Assembly: GCF_019956555.1 (NCBI RefSeq)
Contig: NZ_JAHBDQ010000033.1
Location: 186,001-250,000, forward strand
Source of the DNA: Pseudomonas sp. A-RE-19
Lineage (GTDB): Bacteria; Pseudomonadota; Gammaproteobacteria; Pseudomonadales; Pseudomonadaceae
Direction of reading: 5' to 3'
DNA: 64,000 bases
The translations under genes were made by a program, and so were the position numbers. Of this stretch, positions 37,783 to 45,403 are shown piece after piece. Below the pieces are notes generated by a model. The model was given only the letters and a program-made list of their open reading frames with translations, was not told the DNA's origin and searched no databases. Each line of letters begins with the position of its first letter. Position 1 is the first letter of the stretch.

Positions 37783-38331
37783 ATGCGCCTACGCCCATGC
37801 CTTGCCCTGCTCACCGCCCTGCTGACCAACAGCGCTTTTGCCAGCCCGGCACCTGCCGCCCTCGCCCCGCTGCTTGGCACCATTGAAGAACGCCTGGCGA
37901 TTGCCGATCAGGTTGCGCTGAGCAAATGGGACAGCGGCAAACCGGTCGAAGACCGTCAGCGCGAGCACGAAGTCATTGCCGGTGCCGTCGCCCTGGCACC
38001 TGCCTATAAATTGAGCAACGAAGCCGTCGAACAGTTCTTCTCGGCGCAGATCGAAGCCAACAAACTGGTGCAATACGCGCACCTGTCAGACTGGCATGCC
38101 CAAGGCAAGGCGCCCGACGACCCTCGTCCCGATCTCGTTGGGCAGATCCGCCCACAACTTGATCAGTTACAAAAACGCCTGCTGCAACAACTGGCCGATT
38201 TCAGCCCTTATCGCAACGACCCGCAGTGCCCGTCCTGGCTGGCCAAGGCCAATAAAACCGGCGCCCAAGCGCCTCTGCGTGAGCTCGCCCAGGTACGCGC
38301 CACCGCTGAGTTGTGCAGCGCCAGCCGCTGA
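37783..38331 (+). CDS. Periplasmic chorismate mutase, AroQ-gamma type
   Basis: A 182-residue exported protein. The signal peptide (MRLRPCLALLTALLTNSAFA) ends near residue 20. The mature part carries RLAIADQVALSKW, then DRQREHEVI and QFFSAQIEANKLVQ, the helices that hold the AroQ active-site Arg, Lys and Glu residues. Secreted AroQ-gamma enzymes convert chorismate to prephenate outside the cytoplasm; their physiological purpose is unclear. The ATG at 37783 is chosen because it directly begins the signal peptide; the frame is open further upstream. Confidence 0.88.
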   Translation: MRLRPCLALLTALLTNSAFASPAPAALAPLLGTIEERLAIADQVALSKWDSGKPVEDRQREHEVIAGAVALAPAYKLSNEAVEQFFSAQIEANKLVQYAHLSDWHAQGKAPDDPRPDLVGQIRPQLDQLQKRLLQQLADFSPYRNDPQCPSWLAKANKTGAQAPLRELAQVRATAELCSASR

Positions 38332-38432
38332 GCCTGCCTGCCGACGTGCGCTGAAGTGCTCTATGCTCAGCGCTTAGTCGCCATGAACGGAACAGGGCCG
38401 GACACCTGCCCAACGGCCAATGGAAGCCTGCA

Positions 38433-38948
38433 ATGCGCTCATTGTTGTTATGCCTGCTCGTACTGATCGCCCTGCCCGCCGCCGCGCAGATCTACAAGTA
38501 CACCGACGCCAACGGCAACACTGCCTACAGCAATCAGCCGCCCGATGGCGTAAAAGCCCAGCCGGTCGAATTGCCACCGCTCAACAGCGTCGAGCCTCAA
38601 CCGCCGAGCGAGTCAGTAGCACCTGTCGAAACCAACCGTCGTGAACATCCCGGCGGCGCCTATCAGGTGCTGGAACTGACGGGACTGCCCACCGAAGAAG
38701 CCCTGCGCGCCAACAACGGCACGTTCACTGTCAGCGTATTGATCCAGCCGCGCCTGCAAGGCCCTCATCGATTGAGGCTGTTACTGGATGATCAGCCTTA
38801 CGGCCAATCGAGCAACGTACCGATTCTGCAACTGGTGAACATCGACCGGGGCGAACACCGCCTGGCGGTTCAGGTGATCGACGGGCAAAACGTCGTGCAA
38901 CAGAGCCCCACCGTGACCTTCACTGTGCAACGGGTGCATAAGCCTTGA
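38433..38948 (+). CDS. DUF4124 domain exported protein (first copy)
   Basis: A 171-residue protein with a signal peptide (MRSLLLCLLVLIALPAAA). The DUF4124 motif follows: QIYKYTDANGNTAYSNQPP, a small beta domain common in Pseudomonas envelope proteins. The rest looks like a beta sandwich (HRLRLLLDDQPYGQS, then NIDRGEHRLAVQV). Function unknown. Its stop overlaps the TTG start of a second gene with the same plan, so the two are probably a tandem duplication acting together. Both lie between glnA and ntrB. Confidence 0.87.
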   Translation: MRSLLLCLLVLIALPAAAQIYKYTDANGNTAYSNQPPDGVKAQPVELPPLNSVEPQPPSESVAPVETNRREHPGGAYQVLELTGLPTEEALRANNGTFTVSVLIQPRLQGPHRLRLLLDDQPYGQSSNVPILQLVNIDRGEHRLAVQVIDGQNVVQQSPTVTFTVQRVHKP

Positions 38949-39559
38949 GGGTCTGGCTGTTGGTCGCATGCCTGATCAGCCTGCCGGCGGTGGCCGAGGT
39001 CTTTACCTACATCGACGCCCAGGGCAATCGTGTCTTCACCGATCAGCCGGGCGCCCGCAATGCCAAGCGAGTGCCACTGGCGACAAGCAATCGAATGTCG
39101 GCCAACCCGAGCGGCGCCGCACCCGTGACGAGCGTGGGGAAAAACCAGGTCAAACCGCTGTTTCATTACGACATGCTTCGTGTGCTGGTGCCGGAACCGG
39201 ATGCCACGATCCGTAGCACTGCCGGCGAATTGATCGCCAGCGTTACCAGCGAACCCGGCCTGCAACGGGGCCATCGTTACCGTTTGTTGCTGGACGGCCA
39301 GCCTACCGCCGAGCCAGGCCCGAGCCCGGTGTTCGCCCTGAGCAACATCGACCGCGGCAGCCATCAACTGTCCGTGGAAATCCTCGACGAACAGGGTCGC
39401 ATCGTTGAGCGCACGGCCAATCAACCGTTCCACATGTTGCGCATTTCCCTCGCGCAGAAACGTCAGGCCCAACCCTGCGTCCTCACCGACTACGGCCAAC
39501 GGCCGGAATGCCCCCTCAAAGACAAACCCGAAGAAGAAAAAAGCTTCTTCTGGCGCTGA
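38945..39559 (+). CDS. DUF4124 domain exported protein (second copy, TTG start)
   Basis: A 204-residue paralogue of the preceding protein. The signal peptide (RVWLLVACLISLPAVA) begins immediately at the TTG at 38945, which overlaps the upstream stop as TTGA; no later start would preserve the signal. Matching elements are EVFTYIDAQGNRVFTDQPG, HRYRLLLDGQPTAEPG and NIDRGSHQLSVEI. It has an extra C-terminal Cys pair (CVLTDYGQRPEC). Function unknown. Confidence 0.85.
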   Translation: MRVWLLVACLISLPAVAEVFTYIDAQGNRVFTDQPGARNAKRVPLATSNRMSANPSGAAPVTSVGKNQVKPLFHYDMLRVLVPEPDATIRSTAGELIASVTSEPGLQRGHRYRLLLDGQPTAEPGPSPVFALSNIDRGSHQLSVEILDEQGRIVERTANQPFHMLRISLAQKRQAQPCVLTDYGQRPECPLKDKPEEEKSFFWR

Positions 39560-39583
39560 TGCCGGTCAGTTAAGGCGCAGAAC

Positions 39584-39675
39584 CTGTGGGAGCGTGGCTT
39601 GCCCGCGAAGAACGATGACGCGTAACACCTGAAAAACCGCGGTGCATCCTTCGCGGGCAAGCCACGCTCCCACAG
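39584..39675. repeat. REPIN, near copy of the element at 1172
   Basis: CTGTGGGAGCGTGGCTTGCC and its reverse complement. The interior, read on the opposite strand, shares CCGCGGTTTTTCAGGT and TTACGCGTCATCGTTC with the element at 1172-1265. Confidence 0.9.
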
Positions 39676-39750
39676 AATTCTCGTCACTCAAATTTCTTCA
39701 CCACAGGCTCTGCACTTGGTCTGGCCTTCTTCTAACTTCGTTCAGCTTTG

Positions 39751-39767
39751 CGCACTATATTGGTGCA
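39751..39767. promoter_or_regulatory. NtrC-binding site upstream of ntrB
   Basis: CGCACTATATTGGTGCA fits the consensus TGCACY-N5-GGTGCA in all but the first base. It lies about 130 bases upstream of the sigma-54-type promoter, so NtrC likely activates its own gene. Confidence 0.75.
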
Positions 39768-39893
39768 ACAAACTGCACCGTACCCACATTCCAACCCATT
39801 TTGGTTCGAAAGTACCCGCAAAAGCTGGCAGAACGCCACGCAAACGAGCGTCAAACGCCTGTTTCAGGCTCTAAACGCTTCTTTTCGGAGCCT

Positions 39894-39909
39894 TGGTTTG
39901 GTTTTTGCA
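39894..39909 (+). promoter_or_regulatory. Putative sigma-54 promoter of ntrBC
   Basis: TGGTTTGGTTTTTGCA has GG (39895-39896) and GC (39907-39908) twelve apart with TTGCA at -12. The -24 element departs from TGGCAC, so it may be weak. Confidence 0.65.
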
Positions 39910-39965
39910 TTTTCCTCGTATCAGCGCTCGTTTCTTACGCGCGCTCCGCTCCAAAAGAGGTCCTG

Positions 39966-41051
39966 ATGACCATTAGCGACGCACTACACCGCTTGCTACT
40001 CGACAACCTGACCACCGCAACCATTCTGCTCGACGCCGAACTGCGCCTCGAGTACATGAACCCGGCGGCGGAGATGCTGCTGGCCATCAGCGGCCAGCGT
40101 AGCCATGGGCAGTTCATCAGTGAGTTGTTCACCGAATCCACCGAGGCGCTGAACTCCCTGCGCCAGGCAGTCGAGCAGGCGCACCCGTTCACCAAGCGCG
40201 AAGCAATGCTGACCGCCCTCACCGGCCAGACACTGACCGTCGACTACGCCGTGACACCGATCCTGAGCAATGGCGATACCCTGCTGTTGCTGGAGGTTCA
40301 CCCTCGCGACCGTTTGCTGCGGATCACCAAGGAAGAGGCGCAGCTGTCGAAACAGGAGACCAGCAAGATGCTGGTGCGCGGCCTCGCCCACGAAATCAAG
40401 AATCCGCTGGGCGGGATTCGTGGCGCCGCTCAGTTGCTCGCCCGTGAGTTGCCGGAAGAAAGCCTGCGCGATTACACCAACGTCATCATTGAAGAGGCCG
40501 ATCGCCTGCGCAATCTGGTGGATCGCATGCTCGGCTCCAACAAATTGCCGTCGCTGGCCATGTGCAACGTCCATGAAGTGCTGGAACGTGTCGGTCAGTT
40601 GGTGGAGGCCGAAAGCCAGGGCTGCATCACTTTGGTGCGCGATTACGACCCAAGCATTCCGGATGTCTTGATCGATCGCGAACAGATGATTCAAGCCGTG
40701 CTGAACATCGTGCGCAACGCGATGCAGGCCATCAGCAGCCAGAACGAACTGCGCCTTGGCCGCATCAGTTTGCGTACCCGCACCATGCGCCAGTTCACCA
40801 TCGGCCACGTGCGCCATCGCCTGGTGACCAAGATCGAAATCATCGACAACGGCCCGGGGATCCCCGCCGAGCTACAAGAAACCATCTTCTTCCCCATGGT
40901 CAGCGGCCGCCCGGACGGTACCGGGCTGGGCCTGGCCATTACCCAGAACATCATCAGCCAGCACCAGGGCCTGATCGAATGTGACAGCCATCCAGGCCAC
41001 ACCACGTTCTCGATCTTTCTGCCACTGGAACAAGGAGCCACATCGACATGA
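39966..41051 (+). CDS. ntrB: Nitrogen regulation sensor histidine kinase NtrB
   Basis: A 361-residue soluble kinase that phosphorylates NtrC when nitrogen is short and dephosphorylates it under PII control when nitrogen is sufficient. A PAS domain occupies about 10-110. The H-box GLAHEIKNPLGG holds phospho-acceptor His142, followed by the N box (LNIVRNAMQAI), the G1 box (IDNGPGIP) and GTGLGLAI. I chose the ATG at 39966 (MTISDALHRLL), preceded by AGAGG, rather than the far upstream start, which would add an unrelated leader. Its stop overlaps the ntrC ATG as ATGA. Confidence 0.96.
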   Translation: MTISDALHRLLLDNLTTATILLDAELRLEYMNPAAEMLLAISGQRSHGQFISELFTESTEALNSLRQAVEQAHPFTKREAMLTALTGQTLTVDYAVTPILSNGDTLLLLEVHPRDRLLRITKEEAQLSKQETSKMLVRGLAHEIKNPLGGIRGAAQLLARELPEESLRDYTNVIIEEADRLRNLVDRMLGSNKLPSLAMCNVHEVLERVGQLVEAESQGCITLVRDYDPSIPDVLIDREQMIQAVLNIVRNAMQAISSQNELRLGRISLRTRTMRQFTIGHVRHRLVTKIEIIDNGPGIPAELQETIFFPMVSGRPDGTGLGLAITQNIISQHQGLIECDSHPGHTTFSIFLPLEQGATST

Positions 41052-42484
41052 GCCGTAGTGAAACCGTGTGGATCGTCGATGACGACCGTTCTATCCGTTG
41101 GGTCCTGGAAAAAGCCTTGCAGCAGGAAGGCATGACCACGCAAAGCTTCGACAGCGCCGATGGCGTGATGAGCCGCCTGGCGCGCCAGCAGCCGGACGTG
41201 ATCATCTCCGACATCCGCATGCCGGGTGCCAGCGGTCTGGACCTTCTGGCACGGATTCGCGAACAACACCCACGGCTGCCAGTGATCATCATGACTGCGC
41301 ACTCTGACCTGGACAGCGCTGTCGCGTCCTATCAGGGCGGCGCGTTCGAATACCTGCCCAAGCCGTTCGACGTTGATGAAGCGGTGTCGCTGGTCAAACG
41401 CGCCAACCAGCACGCCCAGGAACAACAAGGCCTGGAAGTCCCGGTCGCCCTGACCCGCACCCCGGAAATCATCGGTGAAGCGCCGGCGATGCAGGAAGTG
41501 TTTCGCGCCATCGGGCGCTTGAGCCACTCCAACATCACCGTGCTGATCAATGGCGAATCCGGTACCGGTAAAGAACTGGTGGCCCACGCCCTGCACCGTC
41601 ACAGCCCACGGGCGGCTTCGCCATTCATTGCATTGAACATGGCGGCGATCCCCAAGGATCTGATGGAATCCGAGCTGTTCGGCCATGAAAAAGGCGCATT
41701 TACCGGCGCGGCCAACCTGCGTCGCGGGCGTTTTGAGCAGGCCGACGGCGGCACGCTGTTCCTCGATGAAATCGGCGACATGCCGGCGGACACTCAGACG
41801 CGCTTGCTGCGGGTATTGGCGGACGGTGAGTTTTACCGTGTCGGCGGTCACACGCCGGTAAAGGTCGATGTGCGCATCATCGCCGCGACTCACCAGAACC
41901 TGGAAACCCTGGTGCATGCCGGCAAATTCCGTGAGGACTTGTTCCACCGCCTCAATGTGATCCGCATCCACATTCCACGGTTGTCGGACCGTCGCGAAGA
42001 CATCCCGACCCTGGCCAAGCACTTCCTCAGCCGCGCCGCACAGGAGCTGGCGGTAGAACCGAAGCTGCTGAAAAACGAAACCGAGGAATACCTGAAGAAC
42101 CTGCCGTGGCCCGGCAACGTGCGTCAGCTGGAGAACACCTGCCGCTGGATCACCGTGATGGCTTCGGGTCGCGAAGTGCACATCAGTGACCTGCCGCCGG
42201 AGCTGCTGAGCCTGCCACAGGATTCGGCACCGGTGACCAACTGGGAGCAAGCGCTACGTCAGTGGGCTGATCAGGCGCTGGCACGCGGTCAGTCGAGCCT
42301 GCTCGACAGCGCAGTACCGGCATTCGAGCGGATCATGATCGAAACCGCTCTCAAACACACCGCCGGCCGCCGCCGCGATGCTGCCGTTTTGCTGGGTTGG
42401 GGACGTAATACCCTGACGCGCAAGATCAAGGAATTGGGGATGAAGGTTGATGGTGGGGATGATGATGAGGGGGATGAGGGCTAG
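41048..42484 (+). CDS. ntrC: Nitrogen regulation response regulator NtrC
   Basis: A 478-residue sigma-54 activator. The receiver domain has Asp55 in IISDIRMPG. The AAA+ domain has Walker A GESGTGKE, the sigma-54-contacting loop GAFTGA and Walker [12 protein letters not shown]. The C-terminal Fis-type helix-turn-helix ([20 protein letters not shown]) binds TGCACC-type sites. A short acidic tail ([10 protein letters not shown]) ends the protein. Probable targets in this window are glnA, its own promoter, NrsZ and perhaps hutU. Confidence 0.97.
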   Translation: MSRSETVWIVDDDRSIRWVLEKALQQEGMTTQSFDSADGVMSRLARQQPDVIISDIRMPGASGLDLLARIREQHPRLPVIIMTAHSDLDSAVASYQGGAFEYLPKPFDVDEAVSLVKRANQHAQEQQGLEVPVALTRTPEIIGEAPAMQEVFRAIGRLSHSNITVLINGESGTGKELVAHALHRHSPRAASPFIALNMAAIPKDLMESELFGHEKGAFTGAANLRRGRFEQADGGTLFLDEIGDMPADTQTRLLRVLADGEFYRVGGHTPVKVDVRIIAATHQNLETLVHAGKFREDLFHRLNVIRIHIPRLSDRREDIPTLAKHFLSRAAQELAVEPKLLKNETEEYLKNLPWPGNVRQLENTCRWITVMASGREVHISDLPPELLSLPQDSAPVTNWEQALRQWADQALARGQSSLLDSAVPAFERIMIETALKHTAGRRRDAAVLLGWGRNTLTRKIKELGMKVDGGDDDEGDEG

Positions 42485-42520
42485 TTAGTGCTTTCAATCT
42501 TCGTCGTTCTCTAGATCCAT

Positions 42521-42607
42521 TCGCGGGCAAGCCTCGCTCCTACAGGTCCGGTGTGAACCCCGAATGGTGGTTAACGCCGGACCTGTAGGAGCGAGGCTTG
42601 CCCGCGA
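42521..42607. repeat. REP doublet with extended inner stem
   Basis: TCGCGGGCAAGCCTCGCTCC and its reverse complement. The inner ends continue the pairing (ACAGGTCCGG with CCGGACCTGT), so the doublet could fold as one long hairpin just after ntrC. Confidence 0.9.
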
Positions 42608-42624
42608 AGCTTTTAGGGCCAGCG

Positions 42625-42641
42625 TGCACCGCATCAATGCA
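42625..42641. promoter_or_regulatory. NtrC-like site upstream of NrsZ
   Basis: TGCACCGCATCAATGCA has a perfect TGCACC half and a four-of-six match in the second half (AATGCA). It is about 160 bases upstream of the sigma-54 promoter of the small RNA. Confidence 0.5.
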
Positions 42642-42784
42642 CCATGAACCGCAATCGCGCACGACAACCGATCCGAAATCCCGCCATCACCTGCAAAGAA
42701 ATCCGCATCGCAGAAATACGAAGGCCCCGATTCACGGGGCTTTCAGCGCTACTCAGCGATTTTCTGTTGCAACTTGTTAAAAAC

Positions 42785-42800
42785 TGGCACGCCCCCTGCA
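42785..42800 (+). promoter_or_regulatory. Sigma-54 promoter of the NrsZ RNA
   Basis: TGGCACGCCCCCTGCA contains the consensus -24 TGGCACG and -12 TGC with GG-GC spacing of exactly 12. It is the best sigma-54 match in the window and predicts a start near 42811. Confidence 0.88.
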
Positions 42801-42837
42801 ATAGTCCATTCAGTGATTCAGTTCACTACCCAGTTTC

Positions 42838-43108
42838 GGGGACCTTGGTACAGGCAGGCCGGGGATTCCCCTCTTTACACCGGGCTCATACCGCAACAGC
42901 GACGAGCCCATCCCGTTTTGGGGTCCTTGGTACAGGCAGGCCGGGGATTCCTTCTTTACACCGGGCTCACGACGCGATGCGCGAGCCCTCCCGTTTTGGG
43001 AACCTCGGTACAGGCAGGCCGGGGATTCCTTCTTTACACCGGGCTCACGATGCAATGCGCGAGCCCTCCCGTTTTGGGAACCTTGGTACAGGCAGGCCGG
43101 GGATTCCC
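42838..43108 (+). repeat. Tandem repeat array, 78-82 bp unit, 3.5 copies
   Basis: Direct repeats with the shared core GGTACAGGCAGGCCGGGGAT. The second and third units are almost identical, and the fourth is truncated after the first hairpin. They make up the body of the NrsZ RNA. Confidence 0.93.
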
Positions 43109-43114
43109 TCTTTT
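43076..43114 (+). terminator. Probable terminator of NrsZ
   Basis: GGGAA (43076-43080) pairs with TTCCC (43104-43108) around the last repeat core, followed by TCTTTT. It overlaps the end of the convergent gene by two bases. Confidence 0.5.
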
Positions 43115-43553
43115 ATTGCTCTCGGAGATGGATCTCCAGCCGCCAGCGGTCATCGACCTCGCTACCGGCCCAATCGCCCTGCAGTGGCCGGGCCGCCACT
43201 ACCGTCAGCAACAACCCCCCATCACTCAAACGCACTCGCCAGTTCGCATTCTTGTCGTTGAGCTTGAGCTGACCTTTCTGCGCACGGCCTTCAGCCTCGA
43301 ACAACAGTGCGAGGCTACCGTCGACGAACTCGCCGTGAGCCTTCGGTTCGTTGTTGAACCACACCACCAGGCCGTCATTCGTGACCTCGACCTGCTGCAA
43401 TTCGCTGGGGTCGGGGGTGGTCAGGCGACCGATCATCAGGCCCACCATCACCCCGACGATCGCCAACGAAGCCATCACCCGTGGGAATAGTTTCGAACGA
43501 GGGTCCTTTGGCGGCGTAGAATGCCCGTCATCTTTACCTTCGGAGCCGTGCAT
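43113..43553 (-). CDS. Conserved membrane-anchored protein (PA5126-like)
   Basis: A 146-residue protein with a basic cytoplasmic N-terminus (about 1-25), one transmembrane helix (VMASLAIVGVMVGLMIGRL) and a periplasmic domain of about 95 residues with beta-type pattern (VTNDGLVVWFNNEPKAHGEF). I know no function for it. Its position next to trmL and NrsZ is conserved with P. aeruginosa. The start ATG overlaps the trmL ATG on the other strand (CATG). A later Met (MASLAIVG) is possible but lacks a ribosome site. Confidence 0.8.
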   Translation of the reverse strand: MHGSEGKDDGHSTPPKDPRSKLFPRVMASLAIVGVMVGLMIGRLTTPDPSELQQVEVTNDGLVVWFNNEPKAHGEFVDGSLALLFEAEGRAQKGQLKLNDKNANWRVRLSDGGLLLTVVAARPLQGDWAGSEVDDRWRLEIHLREQ

Positions 43554-44007
43554 GTTTCACGTCATCCTTTTCCAACCAGAAATTCCGCCGAATACCGGCA
43601 ACGTTATCAGGCTGTGCGCCAACAGTGGCTGCCACCTGCATTTGATCGAACCGCTGGGCTTCGAGATGGACGACAAGCGCCTGCGCCGGGCCGGCCTCGA
43701 TTATCACGAGTATGCCACCCTGCAACGCCACGCAGACCTTGCCAGCTGTCTGGAAAGCCTCGGTCATCCTCGGCTGTTCGCCTTTACCACCAAGGGCTCG
43801 CGACCGTTTCATGATGCCAGCTTCGCCGAGGGCGATGCCTTCCTGTTCGGCCCGGAAAGCCGTGGCTTGCCGGCCGAAGTGCTCGATGCACTGCCCGGCG
43901 AACAGCGTCTGCGCTTGCCGATGCGCGAAGGCTGCCGCAGCCTGAACCTCTCCAACACCGTGGCCGTCGCCGTGTATGAAGGCTGGCGTCAGCTCGGGTT
44001 TAAGTAA
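43552..44007 (+). CDS. trmL: tRNA (cytidine/uridine-2'-O-)-methyltransferase TrmL
   Basis: A 151-residue SPOUT methyltransferase that methylates the wobble ribose (position 34) of tRNA-Leu isoacceptors using S-adenosylmethionine. Seen are the N-terminal FQPEIPPNTGNVIRLCAN, the motif FLFGPESRGLP and the C-terminal knot LPMREGCRSLNLSNTVAV, all diagnostic. Length is typical. The ATG at 43552 gives the canonical N-terminus MFHVILF. Confidence 0.95.
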   Translation: MFHVILFQPEIPPNTGNVIRLCANSGCHLHLIEPLGFEMDDKRLRRAGLDYHEYATLQRHADLASCLESLGHPRLFAFTTKGSRPFHDASFAEGDAFLFGPESRGLPAEVLDALPGEQRLRLPMREGCRSLNLSNTVAVAVYEGWRQLGFK

Positions 44008-44040
44008 GCCCACGTCATCAGGCGATACGACAATCCAAAT

Positions 44041-44117
44041 GTAGGAGCTGCCGAAGGCTGCGATCTTTTGACTTTGATTTTCAAGATCAAAAGATCGCAG
44101 CCTTCGGCAGCTCCTAC
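44041..44117. repeat. REP doublet, 31-bp perfect arms
   Basis: GTAGGAGCTGCCGAAGGCTG and onward to 44071 is repeated exactly, inverted, at 44087-44117, with a 15-base spacer. It belongs to the GATCGCAGCCTTCGG family, in the arrangement opposite to those at 15831 and 18784. Confidence 0.93.
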
Positions 44118-44141
44118 ACGAAGGTTTTGTTTACTCCATGA

Positions 44142-44168
44142 AAAAAGCGCCTTCAACGGGCGCTTTTT
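44142..44168. terminator. Bidirectional terminator between trmL and secB
   Basis: AAAAAGCGCC and GGCGCTTTTT form a 10-bp stem around a 7-base loop. The U-run end forms on either strand, serving convergent trmL and secB. Confidence 0.85.
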
Positions 44169-44190
44169 CCATGGAGCAAACGAAGCTTCT

Positions 44191-44676
44191 TTATTGAACG
44201 GTTGGAGTCTCGCCAGCCGCCTGCATGCGTTGCAGCTCTTGTGCGTACAGCGCGTCGAAGTTCACCGGGGCCAGCATCAGGGCCGGGAACGAACCGCGGG
44301 TCACCAGGCTGTCCAGGGTTTCGCGAGCGTACGGGAACAGGATGTTCGGGCAGAACGCGCCGAGCGTGTGGCTCATCGAAGCGTCGTCCAGGTTCTTGAT
44401 CAGGAAGATCCCGGCCTGTTGCACTTCAGCGATGAACGCCACTTCTTCACCGTTTTTCACGGTAACCGACAGAGTCAGCACGACTTCGTGGAAGTCGCCT
44501 TCCAGAGCCTTCTGGCGGGTGTTCAGATCCAGACCGACGCTCGGCTCCCACTGCTGGCGGAAGATCGCCGGGCTTTTCGGGGCTTCGAAGGACAAGTCAC
44601 GTACGTAGATGCGCTGCAAGGAGAATTGCGGTGCGGTTTCTTCTTCGCTAGCTGCAGTGTTCTGTTGGTCAGTCAT
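44191..44676 (-). CDS. secB: Protein-export chaperone SecB
   Basis: A 161-residue tetrameric cytoplasmic chaperone that holds precursors unfolded and delivers them to SecA. Motifs are [19 protein letters not shown] and, later, [19 protein letters not shown] and [15 protein letters not shown], all diagnostic. The ATG at 44676 (MTDQQNT) with GGATC/AAGGATC upstream gives the usual N-terminus. It is last in a rhodanese-grxC-secB operon. Confidence 0.97.
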   Translation of the reverse strand: MTDQQNTAASEEETAPQFSLQRIYVRDLSFEAPKSPAIFRQQWEPSVGLDLNTRQKALEGDFHEVVLTLSVTVKNGEEVAFIAEVQQAGIFLIKNLDDASMSHTLGAFCPNILFPYARETLDSLVTRGSFPALMLAPVNFDALYAQELQRMQAAGETPTVQ

Positions 44677-44733
44677 CTCAGATCCTTTCTGATCTCGGGT
44701 CTTGTAGGGGTTGGCTATTTTCAAGTAAGGCAG

Positions 44734-44988
44734 TCAGGCCTTGAGCATGGCGTCGAGCTTGCCGGCGCGCTCCAGGGCAAACAAATCATCACAGCCGCCA
44801 ACGTGGGTGCTGCCGATCCAGATCTGCGGCACGGACGTACGTCCGGCCTTCTGAGCCATCGCGGCACGCACCTGCGGCTTGCCATCGACCTTGATCTCTT
44901 CGAAGGCTACGCCTTTGTTCTCGAGCAGGTACTTGGCTCGCGAGCAATAAGGGCAGTAATCGCTGGAATAGACGACGACGTTGTTCAT
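44734..44988 (-). CDS. grxC: Glutaredoxin 3
   Basis: An 84-residue dithiol glutaredoxin with active site YCPYC (Cys12, Cys15), TSVPQIWIG cis-proline loop and GGCDDL glutathione-binding motif. It reduces disulphides with glutathione in the cytoplasm. It starts 1 base after the rhodanese stop and precedes secB by 57 bases. Confidence 0.96.
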   Translation of the reverse strand: MNNVVVYSSDYCPYCSRAKYLLENKGVAFEEIKVDGKPQVRAAMAQKAGRTSVPQIWIGSTHVGGCDDLFALERAGKLDAMLKA

Positions 44989-44989
44989 A

Positions 44990-45403
44990 TCACTTCACCA
45001 GCGGCAGATTGTCGGCTTTCCAGCTGGAAATACCGCCGGACAGCTTGGCGGCGGTGAAGCCGGATTTCATCAGTTCGCGGGCATGAGTGCCGGCAGTCTG
45101 GCCCATGGCGTCGACCAGGATAATGGTCTTGGCCTTGTGCTTTTCCAGTTCGCCGACGCGAGCGGTCAGTTTGTCCTGAGGAATATTCAACGCGCCAACG
45201 ATGTGACCGGCGGCAAAATCCTTGGTCGGACGAATGTCGACCACCACGCCTGCGTCCTTGTTGACCAGCCCGGTCAGTTCACCGGTGCTCAGGCTGCGGC
45301 CGCCGCCTTGCATCTGATAGGCCAATAGCAGGGCCGCCAGTACAACGAAGATACCCACGAGAATGTAGTGGTTGGTGGCGAATTGAATCAGGTGATCAAC
45401 CAT
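44990..45403 (-). CDS. Membrane-anchored rhodanese-like protein without catalytic cysteine
   Basis: A 137-residue protein with one N-terminal transmembrane helix (about 12-30) and a cytoplasmic rhodanese fold (VVVDIRPTKDFAAGHIVGAL, then GISSWKADNLP). Where active rhodaneses have a Cys loop, it reads ILVDAMGQTAG, with Asp98 in place of Cys, so sulphurtransferase activity is not expected. It resembles E. coli YibN, also next to grxC-secB. A role in membrane insertion or export is inferred from this context. The ATG at 45403 begins the helix; the longer frame runs into the repeat element. Confidence 0.88.
   Translation of the reverse strand: MVDHLIQFATNHYILVGIFVVLAALLLAYQMQGGGRSLSTGELTGLVNKDAGVVVDIRPTKDFAAGHIVGALNIPQDKLTARVGELEKHKAKTIILVDAMGQTAGTHARELMKSGFTAAKLSGGISSWKADNLPLVK

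Larger units (their letters stand above)
39560..39965. other. ntrBC upstream region
   Basis: The 405-base gap contains the REPIN at 39584, then the NtrC-type site (39751-39767) and a sigma-54-type promoter (39894-39909), with about 45 bases of leader to ntrB. An open frame continues upstream of ntrB through the promoter but carries no recognisable domain. Confidence 0.7.
42811..43114 (+). ncRNA. nrsZ: NrsZ, nitrogen-regulated small RNA with tandem repeats
   Basis: In P. aeruginosa the NtrBC/RpoN-dependent small RNA NrsZ lies between ntrC and the PA5126 homologue and is processed into repeat-sized pieces. The same place here holds a consensus sigma-54 promoter followed by four copies of a core (CCTTGGTACAGGCAGGCCGG) at 42843, 42925, 43003 and 43081, spaced 82, 78 and 78 bases. 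Three units also carry a GGGCTC...GAGCCC hairpin. Each core lies in a second hairpin whose outer pairs vary together (GGGGA/TTCCCC in the first, GGGAA/TTCCC in the last). The last hairpin is followed by TCTTTT. The exact ends are estimates. Confidence 0.85.

Noticed and set aside
39753-39776. GGTGCA-ACAAAC-TGCACC as an NtrC site
   Set aside because: The half-sites face the wrong way for NtrC (which needs TGCACC...GGTGCA). The overlapping CGCACTATATTGGTGCA is the correct arrangement.
42838-43108. CRISPR-like direct repeats, and an open frame across them encoding a repeated peptide
   Set aside because: The 78-82-base period is too long and the spacers are not unique; hairpins and a sigma-54 promoter fit the NrsZ RNA. 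The peptide repeats simply follow the DNA repeats and lack a ribosome site and codon bias.
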